Shown here: in pieces, positions 41,087-51,379 of the stretch | Numbering within the stretch: the stretch's first letter is position 1 | How the letters are laid out: the number at the start of each line of letters is the position of its first letter | DNA from: Dryocosmus kuriphilus | Taxonomy: Eukaryota > Arthropoda > Insecta > Hymenoptera > Cynipidae | NCBI GenBank assembly: GCA_038277395.1 | Contig: CM076193.1 | Span: 150,153,813-150,217,812, forward strand | DNA: 64,000 nt | Direction: 5' to 3' | Notes under the pieces: generated by a model | The model's input: only the letters and a program-made list of their open reading frames with translations | Told to the model about the DNA's origin: nothing | Databases searched by the model: none | Position numbers and translations under genes: made by a program

Positions 41087-42530
41087 ATGCGAACGAGCGG
41101 GAAAACAGAGTTATCAACAGAGGATAGTGAGCTATCGATGGCAGAGAAAACTGGAGGTGACTCCGAGGCAGAGCTAAAGTCTTACACGCTCAAGCAGGAA
41201 AAGAAAGTTACAGAGGTAAAAAGGAGGTGGGAAGGTAGAACGGCAGGAAAGAAATTCGGTTGGGAAAACGTGAGTAGATCAAGGGACAGGTTACATGGCG
41301 AAGGGGATTTGGAGACGATTTCAGCGCTGAGCAAAAGAAAAACAGATCTGAACGAAAGTTTGGATTTTTTGTGGCCAGCCCGGTCAAGAAAAGCACGATG
41401 TTGAGGTCGCCAGTAAAAAAGAGGGGAAACGAAGAGCCAAGGGATCAGTCAAGGGAGCAAGGGGAAAAGCAGAGGAAAAAGGAACAACAGCAGGTAGAAT
41501 TACTAGGGATGATTAAAGAAATGACAGATGAATTAAGGGGGATCAAGGAGGGGCAAAAGAGAATGGAAATCATTGAAAGCGAAACGGCAGAAGCAAATCA
41601 AGGGGTAGTACTAATTAGAGAAGAGTTGAAGAAAAGGGATGAGAAATGGGAAAAAGGGATAAAAAGGATTAAGGAAAGAACGGAGATCCTAGAGAAAGAG
41701 ATGGATGATATGAAAAAGGATAAATTAAAAAATGAGCGGAGGATAGCGGGGTTTGAAGAGCAGATAGGAGAGTGGAAAGAAAAAAGAATAGGAGAGGTTA
41801 GGGTAGAACTGAAGAAAGGGGGGAACATGAGGGGAGTACTCTGCGAGGCGAGGGCTTAAGAAAAAAGATTGAGATAATGGAAAAGAAATTAGAGTCTACT
41901 CAAGTATGGAGCTTAGAGAAAATAGTAAAGAAGGTGAGTGGGGTGGAATTGAATTTGAAAAAAGGGAAAGTTGGGACAGAAAAAACAATCTCACAATCTT
42001 GGGCATAACGACACAGGAAAGAAAGGAAAAGGAAATAGTAGAGGAATTTCTCGAGAAGGAGTTCGGGTCAGGAGGGGGAATTAAGAAAGTGAGACGACAG
42101 GGTAGATTCAGTAAAGGGGTATTGGTAGTAGAGATGGACTCATGGGAGGCGAAACAAGAAGTCACTAAGAACAAGAGTAGGCTAGGTTCAAAAAAGTGTA
42201 CCTGGATCATGATCTAACGTACAAAGAAAGAGAGATAGAAAGGAAAATAAGAGAGATAGCTAAAGAAGAAAAGCACAAAGGAAGGACAGCTAGGGTAGGG
42301 TATCACAAAATCTGTATTCAAGGGGAGTGGCATAAATGGAATGAAGAGAATGAAAGATTAGAGAAGACGGATAGGCATTTTTTTTTAGTAAGGAAGAGAG
42401 GGGGAGAAGAAAATGACAATGAAAAGTCTAAAAGTAAGAGAAAGAGAAGAAAGGACAAGAAAGGGGGGCAAGGAGGAGAAAAAGAGGTAAAGGTTGTATT
42501 TTGGAATGTAGCAGGAACAGTGAAAAAAAG
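41087..42530 (+). pseudogene. Purine-rich LINE ORF1, fragmented
   Basis: Open pieces at 41087-41404, 41371-41859, 41906-42217 and 42196-42534 overlap by small frameshifts. In order they give a charged N-terminus, a long coiled coil rich in K/E (41440-41820), an RRM-like segment (NNLTILGITTQERKEKEIVE, KGVLVVEMDSWEAK) and a basic Lys/Arg-rich end (KSKSKRKRRKDKKGG). This matches the intact ORF1 at 9835-10512 in layout. Confidence 0.65.
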
Positions 42531-43443
42531 TTAGAAGGTTCTGGAAATATATTGAAACATGTGATATAGTAGGGTTGATGAAAATGTGTGTGGAAGAAAA
42601 GGACTGGCAAAAGGCAAGAGGTATATTACCGGATGGGTATAGATGGAAACTACACGTGGGGTTATAAGAAAAAAGGACAAGGGTAGGGCCAGTGGAGGAG
42701 TTATAACGGGAATCAAGGAAAGCTTTGAAGGAAAGAAAGTAGAAAGAAATACTGTAGAGAGCTTACAGGAAAGAAGTGTAAAAATAAAAGAAGGTGGCAT
42801 ATGATAGTGACAATTTATAACGGGAATAAAATGAAAAGAAAAAGAAAGGAATTAGAGAATTACATAAGAGAGGAAGAAGAAAAGATTTTAATACTACGGG
42901 GATTGGAATACAAGAATAGGAAAGAAAGAAAGTGTTTACGCGGATGGAGAGTATAACGAGAGAAGTATAAAGGACGATACGATTAATAAAGAGGGAAAGG
43001 AACTTTTAGGTTTAGTGGTAGAAAGGGGTTGGTTTATACTAAATGTAAGTAAAAAAGAAGATGAGAGAAGAGAATATACGTATGTAAGAGTCAATGCAAC
43101 TACAATAATAGACTACGTTATAGTAAATACAGGGGGATGGGAAAATATAAGAACAATGAATGTAGAGCCTAGAGTGGATTCGGATCACCAACTGTTAGGG
43201 GTGTGGCTCAAAAGCAGAATCGATAAGGAAAAGAGAAAATCAGGGGGAGAAGTAGTAGAGAAAGAAGTGTGGATGGAAGAAACAAGGAAGGAATATATAG
43301 AAAGGACAGGAAAAGTGGAATATGAGAAGGTCGAGTTATTAGAGTTGTGGGAAGAATTAAAAACAAAGGTGAAAATGGCTCGGAAAGTTAAAAAGTTTAG
43401 AATTAGGAAGGGAAAGGATAAAAACTGGACAAATCCATGGTAG
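42480..43443 (+). pseudogene. Purine-rich LINE ORF2, endonuclease remnant
   Basis: Starts KEVKVVFWNVAG at ~42480, the usual opening of an APE-type endonuclease. It continues across frameshifts with LPDGYRWKLH, a GGVITGIK-like stretch and LILRGLEYKNR. The last part is open (43015-43443): TTIIDYVIVN, then SDHQLLGVWLKSR, where SDH is the catalytic histidine motif. It ends in a basic stretch. Reverse transcriptase is not kept. Confidence 0.7.
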
Positions 43444-44031
43444 GATAGCGAATGCAGGAAAAAGGAAAAAGAAGTAAAGAAAACTTATAAGAAGTGAAAA
43501 AAGGGAAGGGAAGTTAGTTCGAAGTATGTAAAAGTCAGGAAAGAGTATACAGATATATGTAAGAGAAAGGAGAAAAGAAACAAAAAGAAATAGAGGAAGA
43601 AATTAGTAGCATTAAAACGGAAGGGGAGGCGTGGAAGTTTATAAATAAAATAAGAAATAAAAAAGAGGGAATAAGTGATAAGATAAAAATGGAAGAGCGG
43701 AGGAGATATTTCAAATAAATGTTTAGAGTTTCAGAGGAAAGAAAAACGGATAACTGGCAGAGAACGATACGAGAGGAAGAGGAAAAGGAGTTAGGCGATG
43801 AAGAAATAGAAGTTTAATTGAATAGGCTAAAAAAGGGAAGGCAGGGAGTAGTGATGGGCTAAGTAACGAGGTATGGTTTTACATCAGTGGAGAAACGAGA
43901 AGGAAACTAAAAGAGGTGGTGAAAAGAGTTTGAAAGTAGGAGGGATTTCCAGAGGAGTGGAAGGAAGGATTGATGACAGAGACAGAAACCAAAGGGATTC
44001 TTCCGGAGTGTCAAGCAGGTTTTAGAGAGGG

Positions 44032-44222
44032 CACTTTGTTGCTGTCTGCCGGACCTTTCTCTTCCACGAAATCGTCTGCCATTCATTTTAGCGTTTCCTA
44101 CCAATACATACTTCGCTTTCCAATAATTTTCGCCCATGAGCATTATCATTTTTTTCGCTGTCAAATTTGGTCTTTTTGACCCTCCGCCCCCGCCGTTTTC
44201 TTCCTAAGCGCGCAGGCAGACT
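44032..44222 (-). repeat. Right arm of the ~200-bp inverted repeat
   Basis: Inverted copy of 39082-39285, ending at CGCAGGCAGACT (44211-44222). Confidence 0.9.
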
Positions 44223-44410
44223 ACGATTTTAACTGAACTTCCACTAGTGTTTCAGTGAAATATAAAAAAGTCACCGGTTTATCAGTGAAAACCTAAACTA
44301 CTGATCTTACTGGTTCGAATTTAGAGAACAGTGATTGATCAAAATTGTTAAATTCTTAACTTAATAGTGTAAAAAATCTAGATAAATAAATGTAAATTTT
44401 TATCTTACAG

Positions 44411-44925
44411 AATTTGGTGCAGCTCAGCCATTTCCAGAAATTAATAATAACGAGGTTTATGTTGAAATGTCGGATAATTCTACTTTAGAAGGAGGTGCAT
44501 TCAAAGAACTTCCCCTTGATTTCAGGATCAGTGCTTTACCCCCATGGATGCGACCTCATATGTGCTCTCCTCAAACTTATACAATGTATAAAATTTTTGT
44601 GCAAACATCAGTTAACGACCGCTATGAGGCAACTCCTGAAGAGTTTAGAACAACTCTACGTCCCAATCATCATCCTCAGCAGCATCTTCCAGTAAAAGCT
44701 TATATACGTATAGGTGGTCATGATTTAGAAACTAACTCAGATTTCGAACGTTTCGTAATCAATCCTACTCATTGTAATGGTGACATAAAATCATACATTT
44801 ATATACAAATACCAGGAACCACAGATATATATAGAGCACGCATAGCCATTTTCGGGTTTATGGAAAGGATGTTGAAAACTAAGTCTCAAGCAGAATATTT
44901 AGCTGGCAGCTCAAGCCACAACTAG
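44411..44925 (+). CDS. Candidate terminal exon of an unrecognised gene
   Basis: An acceptor (TTTTTATCTTACAG, ending 44410) opens a phase-1 exon that stays open to the TAG at 44923-44925, about 170 codons. The protein starts FGAAQPFPEINNNEVYVEM and includes FRISALPPWMRPHMCSP, YTMYKIFVQTSVNDRYEA, HLPVKAYIRIGGHDLETN and YIYIQIPGTTDIYRARI. Codon use looks normal for coding DNA and the length is well beyond chance for this base composition. I do not recognise the family. A MITE begins 11 bp after the stop codon. Upstream exons were not found; the inverted-repeat block lies 190 bp upstream. Confidence 0.5.
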
Positions 44926-44935
44926 AGAATGACTA

Positions 44936-45210
44936 CACTGAAAAATGTATTCGATACAAAGAAATACGGTACCCTGAAGAAAGCTATGGGTATAGATTTG
45001 AAATTTGTGAAATTAATTTTAAATAATGTGTCAATTTTTATTTTTACTACAAGCATAACTTTAGGTTAACCTAGGCGTAACCTAAAGTTACAGCTTATAG
45101 TAAAAATAAAAATAGCCACATTTTTTTAAATCAATTTCACAAATTTCAGATCTATATCTGTAGCTTTCTGCAGGTTCATGTTTCTTTGGATCGAAAAAAT
45201 TTTTCAGTCT
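44936..45210. mobile_element. Hairpin MITE with CACTGAAAAA ends
   Basis: Almost the whole 275 bp is self-complementary: CACTGAAAAATGTATTCGAT pairs with the end near 45180-45208, and TTTGAAATTTGTGAAATT pairs with AATTTCACAAATTTCAGA. The centre is ACTTTAGGTTAACC mirrored by TAACCTAAAGT. It directly follows the stop codon of the 44.4-kb exon and could supply its 3' untranslated region. Confidence 0.85.
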
Positions 45211-45702
45211 ATAGATCAATAGATCGCAGGGTGGGTAAGCCCCAATGTTATACGCAGAGGGGATGATGGGAGTGAAGAAGTCAGCACTCGAGTGCTGGCC
45301 TTACCGAACGGTTCTATTATATCGAATAGATGTTTTGTTTTATTTCATTAAATACTGTTAACGAAATTTATCGTTTTATTTGTGTTTACCTGCGTCCAGA
45401 TCCAAATCTAATGTTCCTAACATTATAATTAGACAAAAATAAACTGAAAGTCCTATAAAAAAACTAAGGGTATCGTCGAATTCCTCTCACTAATATCCCT
45501 AGGTGTTTTTTAATCATGCAAAAAATCACTTTATAAATAATAAAATTGTTATTTAATATTGTACAATTATTATAAATAAAACTATCAGTTCTTGACTAAA
45601 ATACGCTCAACTGTTTTTTCAACCGTTGGAAAAAAAATTATTTAAAAAATTACAACGTCAATAACGTTTTGTCACGTTTTCAATGTTTAAAGTGGAAAAT
45701 AT
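45211..45702. other. Unassigned AT-rich DNA
   Basis: No gene. Ends at the target duplication of the next LINE. Confidence 0.4.
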
Positions 45703-47157
45703 ATAGACAAATACTAGACTTCCGGTTCGGGTATAGAGTGAGAAGGAGGCGGGTATGGTGAAGGGGAGCAGCTTAGGCAGTTAGCGGGTATAAAAAGGTG
45801 AAAAAAAGTGGATTAGGGTGATAGAAAGCTGGAGTGAAGCTAGAAGTACAAGTGGAAGTGAAGGCGGGTGTAGAAAGGAAAAACGGTGGTTGAAAAGTGA
45901 GTAGTGAGGAAGGGACACGAGGCAAAAGTGAGGTTAGGTGACGAACCGGAAGGACGGGAGAACGAGAAGGCGCCTCAGAGTAGCTCAGTTTGAGTAACGT
46001 AGTAGTGTCGCTGGGCAGAGTGAGAAATAGAGGAGAATTAAACAAGGAAATGAGCGAGAAAGGAGATAAGCAAAGAAAGAAGGAGCGGGCGTGCTTGGAA
46101 TCCTTGAAGAAGCAACAGGAGCAGCTCTGGGGAGTGCTGAAGACAGAGTGGGAGGAGGGGAGAGAGCGAGAAAGAGTGATGCGAGAAAAGGAGAGGAAGG
46201 AAACTGAGGAAAGGTGGGAGAAGTTGCAGAGATGCCTGGAACAAGTGAACGAGAAAATGGAGTCTCTGATGTCGGATAAAAGAGAGAGAAGGATGAAAGA
46301 TTCTTGCTGCCAGACTGGGGAACAAGAGAGTACATGGAGAGACCAGCCGCGGAAATTGACAGCAGATGAATGGGAGAAAGAGAGAGAAGAAAGAGCGAGA
46401 AGAAGAAGGAATTTGAAAATGCTAGGGTTGAAAAAGGAGGAAAACGAGGTTATGAATGTAGTGGGAGTCGTGGCCGCGCATACAAAAATTGTAGCGAAGG
46501 TGGAAGAATCGAAAAAAACAGACGGGGTGATGACTATCATATTGAGAACTTGGGAGAACAAATGCGAGCTGTTAAATAACAAAGGGAAATTAAGAGGATC
46601 GGAAATTTGGCTGGAAGAGGGTATGACAGAGAGGGAAGAAGAAGTGCAGGAGTGGTTAAGAAGGGAAAGAAGGAGACTGAAAAAAGCGGGATTGGAAGTA
46701 TATTTGAGATATATGAAGGCCGAAATTGGAGAAACAATATAGAGCTGGAACGAGAAGAAAGGAGCGATGGTGGCAACAGTCGCTGATTAGAAAACGAGAA
46801 GATAAGTGCGGGAGAGGGAGCGAGTGATTGGAGAGAAGAGATAGAGAGAAAATAGTGAATATTGTCGGTGTGGTAAATCGATGTGCAGGGCCTCCAAGTG
46901 AGAAATATGGACGAGATTAGAGACGGTAAAGAGGAAATTCAAAGGGATTTGTTCTGGGGATACAATGAGAGAGAGGTATGTAAAAATGCGGTTATTCTGG
47001 TGCGTGATAAAGGGAGAAGGGGTGTCTAGAGACAGTAAATGAATCAGGGGTTATGTTTGAAAAAGGAATTAGATGTATAAACATATGTAATGGTTTGGTA
47101 AAGACTCTCGAGCTCGTAAAAGGGAGAGAGTATAAATAAGCATAGACAAATACTATT
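45703..47157 (+). mobile_element. Purine-rich LINE, ORF1-only copy with target duplication
   Basis: ATAGACAAATACTA occurs at 45703-45716 and again at 47144-47157, exactly bracketing the element. It starts at GACTTCCGGTTCGGG, carries ORF1 (45990-46742) and ends with a 3' region closing in CGTAAAAGGGAGAGAGTATA. It has no endonuclease or reverse transcriptase. The clear target duplication shows that it moved as this 1.4-kb unit. Confidence 0.85.
45990..46742 (+). CDS. LINE ORF1 protein (coiled coil plus RRM-like domain)
   Basis: An open 250-codon frame; the first codon here is TTG, and the first in-frame ATG (MSEKGDKQRKKERAC) lies 20 codons on and is my preferred start. A long K/E/R-rich coiled coil (ELNKEMSEKGDK to EQVNEKMESLMSDKRE) is followed by a CCQTGEQE joint. 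An RRM-like segment (RRRNLKMLGLKKEENEV, GVMTIILRTWENKCELL) and a basic helical end (WLRRERRRLKKAGLEVYL) come next. It likely binds and packages element RNA. No stop codons. Its 5' leader differs from the 9.8-kb and 41-kb copies, so it is a distinct subfamily. Confidence 0.75.
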   Translation: MSNVVVSLGRVRNRGELNKEMSEKGDKQRKKERACLESLKKQQEQLWGVLKTEWEEGRERERVMREKERKETEERWEKLQRCLEQVNEKMESLMSDKRERRMKDSCCQTGEQESTWRDQPRKLTADEWEKEREERARRRRNLKMLGLKKEENEVMNVVGVVAAHTKIVAKVEESKKTDGVMTIILRTWENKCELLNNKGKLRGSEIWLEEGMTEREEEVQEWLRRERRRLKKAGLEVYLRYMKAEIGETI

Positions 47158-47195
47158 CTCAAAAAAATGATCACCCTTATTAAACTCCAATTCAG

Positions 47196-47495
47196 AGTTC
47201 CGGTGGCTCAAGTGATAGCACGCCATACTTCCGACCAGGAGGAGGACTGGTTTCGATCCCTGTGTCGGTACCAGTGGAAATTTTTCTATGTAATTTAACC
47301 GGGGATCTGGTGGTTCGGAACCCATCTTAAACTGTAGGTCCCCTCAGAAGAGGTTGGTGACTTGAGGGTCACCAGCCGAGTTTGAGAGGGTCGGAAAAGA
47401 GTTAGTGATTTCCGTGCAAGACAGGCTCCTTTCGAGGGGACTATCGCCCGATGATCGCTGCTTGATTTCGAGAAAATAAACGCACACATACACTT
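47196..47495 (+). mobile_element. tRNA-derived SINE
   Basis: A tRNA-like head has an A box (TGGCTCAAGTGATAGC, 47204-47219) and, about 30 bp on, a B box (GGTTTCGATCC, 47249-47259, with one extra T against the consensus). Together these form the internal RNA polymerase III promoter. An unrelated ~230-bp body and an A-rich tail (GAGAAAATAAACGCACACAT) follow. It lies 40 bp downstream of the ORF1-only LINE. A LINE partner was not identified by tail similarity. Confidence 0.75.
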
Positions 47496-47509
47496 ACATG
47501 ACACACCAG

Positions 47510-48060
47510 GTCAGTGCACCGAACATGGACAACATCTAGCTGGAAGATCTCATAAGGAATGCTTCTACAAACCCTACGACACTAGCTTTGCTAGCAGCTT
47601 ATAGTCTGGTTAGGTCGTCATTGGATTCCTCGTTGACCCTTGCTCCAAGAATGACCTTGAACCTTTTCAGAAACACCTGACCCGAGGAAGTACAGAGCGG
47701 TCCCGTCCACCAGACCCAAGCCTTGTTCAAGTTTAAATGGCTTTCAGCTGAACTTCAAGATCACCCTTGACCTACGACCTGAGTAAATGTTTTAATGTAA
47801 AATTGCCCGCTGTTTCAAATGCCGGTGTCAAAAATAGGGGTACCCATTTAAAAAAAACGAATTTAACCTTGAAATGACCTTGATAATGATGCTCAAGGTC
47901 AAATCCAAGGTCACCATTGAATTCCTCGCTGAAAGTTATGTAAGACCTAACCTTTATTATTTTTTTTCTAACTAATCCTCCGATATTTCTAGGTGTTTCC
48001 ATACTTTTTGGAAAACCTGCATATTTTGAGCCCTGAGTCCGAATCCACAAGTTAGTTTTT
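47510..48060. repeat. Decayed AGGTCA-rich repeat
   Basis: Contains many AAGGTCA/TGACCTT words (for example near 47650, 47760, 47875 and 47900). It also has a GAGTCCGAATCC phrase like that of the arrayed transposon ends at 18.7 and 22.3 kb. Probably an old relative of that element's terminal unit. No coding frame. Confidence 0.5.
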
Positions 48061-48406
48061 CGAAAAAGTGGTCGATATTTTGTTTAAAATGCAATTGTTT
48101 AAACAAATTATGAAAAAATGGTTTTTTCGAGCTGAGCAATTTTTTTTACAAAATATGTCTTACTTGAAGAGGAAAAGGTCTGTAGTAAGTTATTAACAAA
48201 ATGCATATTTCAAAAGTTATACATTTTTGTACGTCGAAAATTTGATATTTTTTACTAAAATTAAGTATTAATAACTTTCGACCTAGTAAATATTTTTTTA
48301 AATTGAAAAAGGCTACTTATTCTTTAAAACTTATTCTAAAAATTGATTTAAACATTAACGCAGATTTATTGAAGATGACAAAAAACGACTTTAAAGAAAT
48401 GGCGTG
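48061..48406. other. Unassigned AT-rich DNA
   Basis: Includes TTTCGAAAAAGTGGTCGATA-type text that recurs loosely near 58375-58410. No gene. Confidence 0.4.
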
Positions 48407-48604
48407 TACACTGAAAAAAATTAGTCTGGTAAAGTCAATTACAGTGGTGTAGTTGAAAAAAAAAGTAGTCAAGAGTACTATTTTTCCAATTATTCTGACT
48501 ATTCTTAAGTAGTGAATAGAACTGTTTTTAAATGGTTAATTAAATTTAGTTACGATAACAGCTAAAGTGTAATAATAATGACTATTTAAAATAATTACAT
48601 TAAA
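48407..48604 (+). mobile_element. Left end of a TACACTGAAAAAAA element
   Basis: Starts TACACTGAAAAAAATTAGTC. The matching inverted end (ATTTTTTTTCAGTGTA) lies at 56613-56628. RTE LINE sequence begins at ~48605, so a LINE probably landed inside this element. Confidence 0.5.
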
Positions 48605-51230
48605 GAGTCCTGCTCGGTGGGTTCCTGTCACCACTACGCAGCGCGTCCTCAGGTTGCGTATAGAGGAACGGCCCTTGAGGTTGAACAGCTTCTGAGGTTA
48701 ACTGCGAATACAAGAATAAGCAGTCGCGGACAGCCGATAGGAACCAGTCGTGGGTGTGGTGAGCCCACATTGGTAAAAAAAGGTAGACGACAGCCATGGT
48801 TTGGGGGGACTCGCCCTTCCGCGTCCATACGCAATAGGTGGGTTCTACCAAGCCGAGGCGCAGCGTGTATCCACCTAGAAACACTACTCGCACCTAAATA
48901 TTGGTATTGATGCCAGTGTGGCGCACTGCCTTGCAGGGGGACGTTAGGATACGAGGATGAAACCGTAATGTGCCTGACGACAAGTTGACACGGTCCTTGT
49001 CAAAGTCTAAAAGCTCCCATACTTAGACCTAGGGAGGTATGGGCGTTATCACTCCTGGGACGGTGGACTCACCTGCGATCAGAAGAGGATCTCTAACGTG
49101 CGGGCTTTCTTAAAACTATCATGGCTAACTTCCAAAAACAAACAACTACAATAAAATATCTTGAGGCGGGAACTCTGAACGCACGCAGTCTAAATACTGG
49201 CGGATTTAGCGAACTCATTGAGATAGCAAAGAGATACGATATTGATATAATAGCACTTCAAGAAACCTGTTGGCCTGCCGAGTATGCATCAGTCTCCAAG
49301 GATAACTACACTTTTCACTATGGGGAGTTGAAGGGCGTAAACTGGGGACCGGGTTTCTTATTAATAAACCAATTTCGCAAACGGTTATCGATATGCAATT
49401 CATTAACAACTGGTTATCATATATTCTACTAAAGGGTAATTTCTGCAAACAAGTGCTAATTAACGTGCACTGCCCTACCGAGGACAAAGAAGAATATGCG
49501 AAAGATCCTTTTTACGAAACAATCGAACAAGCTTTTGACAAGTTCTCAAAGTTTCACGCAAAAATAATATTGGGAGACTTGCGTGACGTCAGTAATGATA
49601 ATGGGACTAGAGTAATAAACTTTGCAGCATCAAAGAACCTCGTTGTCAAAAGCACATATTTCAAACATAAAAATATACATACGGTCGCCTGAATACTACC
49701 AGATGGTATCACTCAAAATCAGATTGATCACGTTTTAATTGACAGAAGACGTTATACAAACATTCTTGATGTAAGATCGTAGAGGGGAGCGAATTTAAAT
49801 TCAGACCACTTTCTCGTGATAGTGAAACTAATATCTAGATTAGCGTTAAATAAGAAAATTAGCCCTCCAGAGCCAGCAGTACGTTTCAATGTAGATAAGT
49901 TTAAAATACCAACATAAGCATTGAATTATCAAGTAAAGATTTCTAATAGTTTCGATGCTCTTCAAAAACAGGGAGACGATAGCGATAATTATGAGCAGGA
50001 CCCGGAAACCCTGTGGGGTAATATGAAAAAAGGCGATAAAGACAGCCGCGAAAAGTACTATAGGTTTAAGGAAAGTAACCAAAAGCAAACCGTGGTCCGA
50101 GTGCAAACTATGGTTGAAAAAGCGAACAAAGACCAAAGAAATTAGTTCACAAAATAAGTGCGATCAAACACATAAGAAGTATCATGAGGTTAGTAAAAGT
50201 ACTAACAGGTTATACAGATCCAAGGAAAGGGAGTGGCAAAAGAATAAAATAATGGCAATAGACACGCATAATAAACAAAATAACGCACGTGAGATGTACA
50301 GGGGAATCAATTTTATAAGGAAAGGCTTTCAATGGAAAAACTATTTCGATAAGCTATTGAACGTACGCGAAGCCCCCGGTGAAGTTAATCATGGTGAAAT
50401 CCACACTGCTGATCTACTAATTGATGAGTCTACTGATAAAGAAATAGAAATGGCCATAAAGAAGTTGAAAAATAACAAAGCCGTGGACATTGACTCTACT
50501 ATTATACCCATTTTTAAAAAAGGCAATAAAAAACGAACTGTAACAATTATCGGGGAACTTCACTTGTGCCTTCGTGCTATAAGATCCTGTCCAATGTAAT
50601 CTTAAGTAGACTAACGCTTTTTTCTGAGGAAATCATTGGGGATTACCAGTGTGGATTCCGCCGAAACCGGTCTACAAGCGATCAAATGTTTACAATTAGA
50701 AAACTGTTAGAAAAGAAATGGGAATTTAATGAAGCAATACATCAGCTTTTTATCGACTTCAAAAAAGCTTACGACTCTATTATACGTGCACGAACGTACT
50801 GGATTCTGGTGTTCTTGGTTGTACCAAGGAAATTGGTTAGAATTATCGAAGTTTGTTTAAGCGGCAGTAGGGGTAGAATACGCGTAAACGGAAGTTTATC
50901 TGAAGAGTTTTTGATCTGCGATGGCCTGAAACAGGGCGATGCGTTTTCGTGCATTTTTTTCAACTTAGTTTTAGAATACGTGGTCAGAAAAGTACAAACG
51001 AATCCGTCCGGTGCTACCTTCAATGGGATAATATACAAATTCTGGAATATGCGGATGACCTCGACTTACTTGGGGATGATAAAGAAACGGTAGCTAAAAA
51101 TGCAGAAATCTTGATCGCAAAAGCCAAGTAAATAGGTTTAGAAGCTAGCGAATAGAAGACAATATATTTGAACTAAATTAAACTAAACTATGAAACTATA
51201 AAAACATTGACAAGAAAAAGTAGAGCTTGA
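48605..51230 (+). mobile_element. RTE-clade LINE, decayed, with long 5' leader
   Basis: The leader (48605-49120) is GC-richer than its surroundings. The endonuclease (49121-~49860) and reverse transcriptase (~50114-51131) follow. Keeping a 5' leader is unusual, as most RTE copies are 5'-truncated. The coding region past YADD is missing here. A fragment resembling the RTE C-terminus and tail is at 55800-55985. Confidence 0.8.
49121..51131 (+). pseudogene. RTE LINE polyprotein: endonuclease and reverse transcriptase
   Basis: Starts MANFQKQTTTIKYLEAGTLN. Endonuclease motifs: LNARSLNTGG, IIALQETCW, a frameshift at ~49400, ILGDL, NQIDHVLIDRRRY and NSDHFLVIVKL. RT motifs after more frameshifts: PIFKKGNKK, YKILSNVILSRL, IIGDYQCGFRRNRSTSDQMF, LFIDFKKAYDSI, LKQGDAFSCIFFNLVLEY and EYADDLDLLGDD (near 51045). 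The motif series and the order of domains are those of RTE elements. Stops near 49690, 49786 and 49917 and several frameshifts disable it. Confidence 0.85.
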
Positions 51231-51379
51231 ATCTTAGACTATTCTAGATCATCGCAGAATCAATAAGAGCAGAATATATTGCCATCGAGCCAGTTGCTCT
51301 GGAACTTATATTAAGATACAGTACTTAAAGATAAGCGCAGACAAAAATCAGATTACCCATAAATACTACACAATACTAA

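Larger units (their letters stand above)
40730..44031 (+). mobile_element. Purine-rich LINE with ORF1, endonuclease and RT remnant; 3' end missing
   Basis: Strong A/G bias on the coding strand. It contains a leader (40730-41086), ORF1 pieces (41087-42500), an APE endonuclease (42480-43220) and the linker before RT (43220-43900). It then jumps to GILPECQAGFREG, an RT palm-entry motif, and stops at the right inverted arm. The RT catalytic box and the 3' tail are absent. Confidence 0.75.
39082..44222. mobile_element. Block bounded by ~200-bp inverted repeats
   Basis: Inverted arms at both ends enclose a candidate minus exon (39604-39701), a broken FHAFTG-family gene (39780-40725) and a purine-rich LINE fragment without its 3' end (40730-44031). 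The simplest reading is a DNA transposon carrying the FHAFTG-family gene, later invaded by a LINE and rearranged. The LINE stops abruptly at the right arm, so two separate repeat copies that met by chance remain possible. Confidence 0.5.

Noticed and set aside
40682..42800. Long minus-strand Ser/Leu/Phe/Pro-rich frames (also 45773-46582 and 10113-10541)
   Set aside because: Antisense shadows of the purine-rich LINE coding strand.
23055..44925. Splicing the signal-peptide exon (23103) to the 44411 exon
   Set aside because: Both are phase 1, but the joined codon would be T+AA, a stop; the distance is also over 21 kb.
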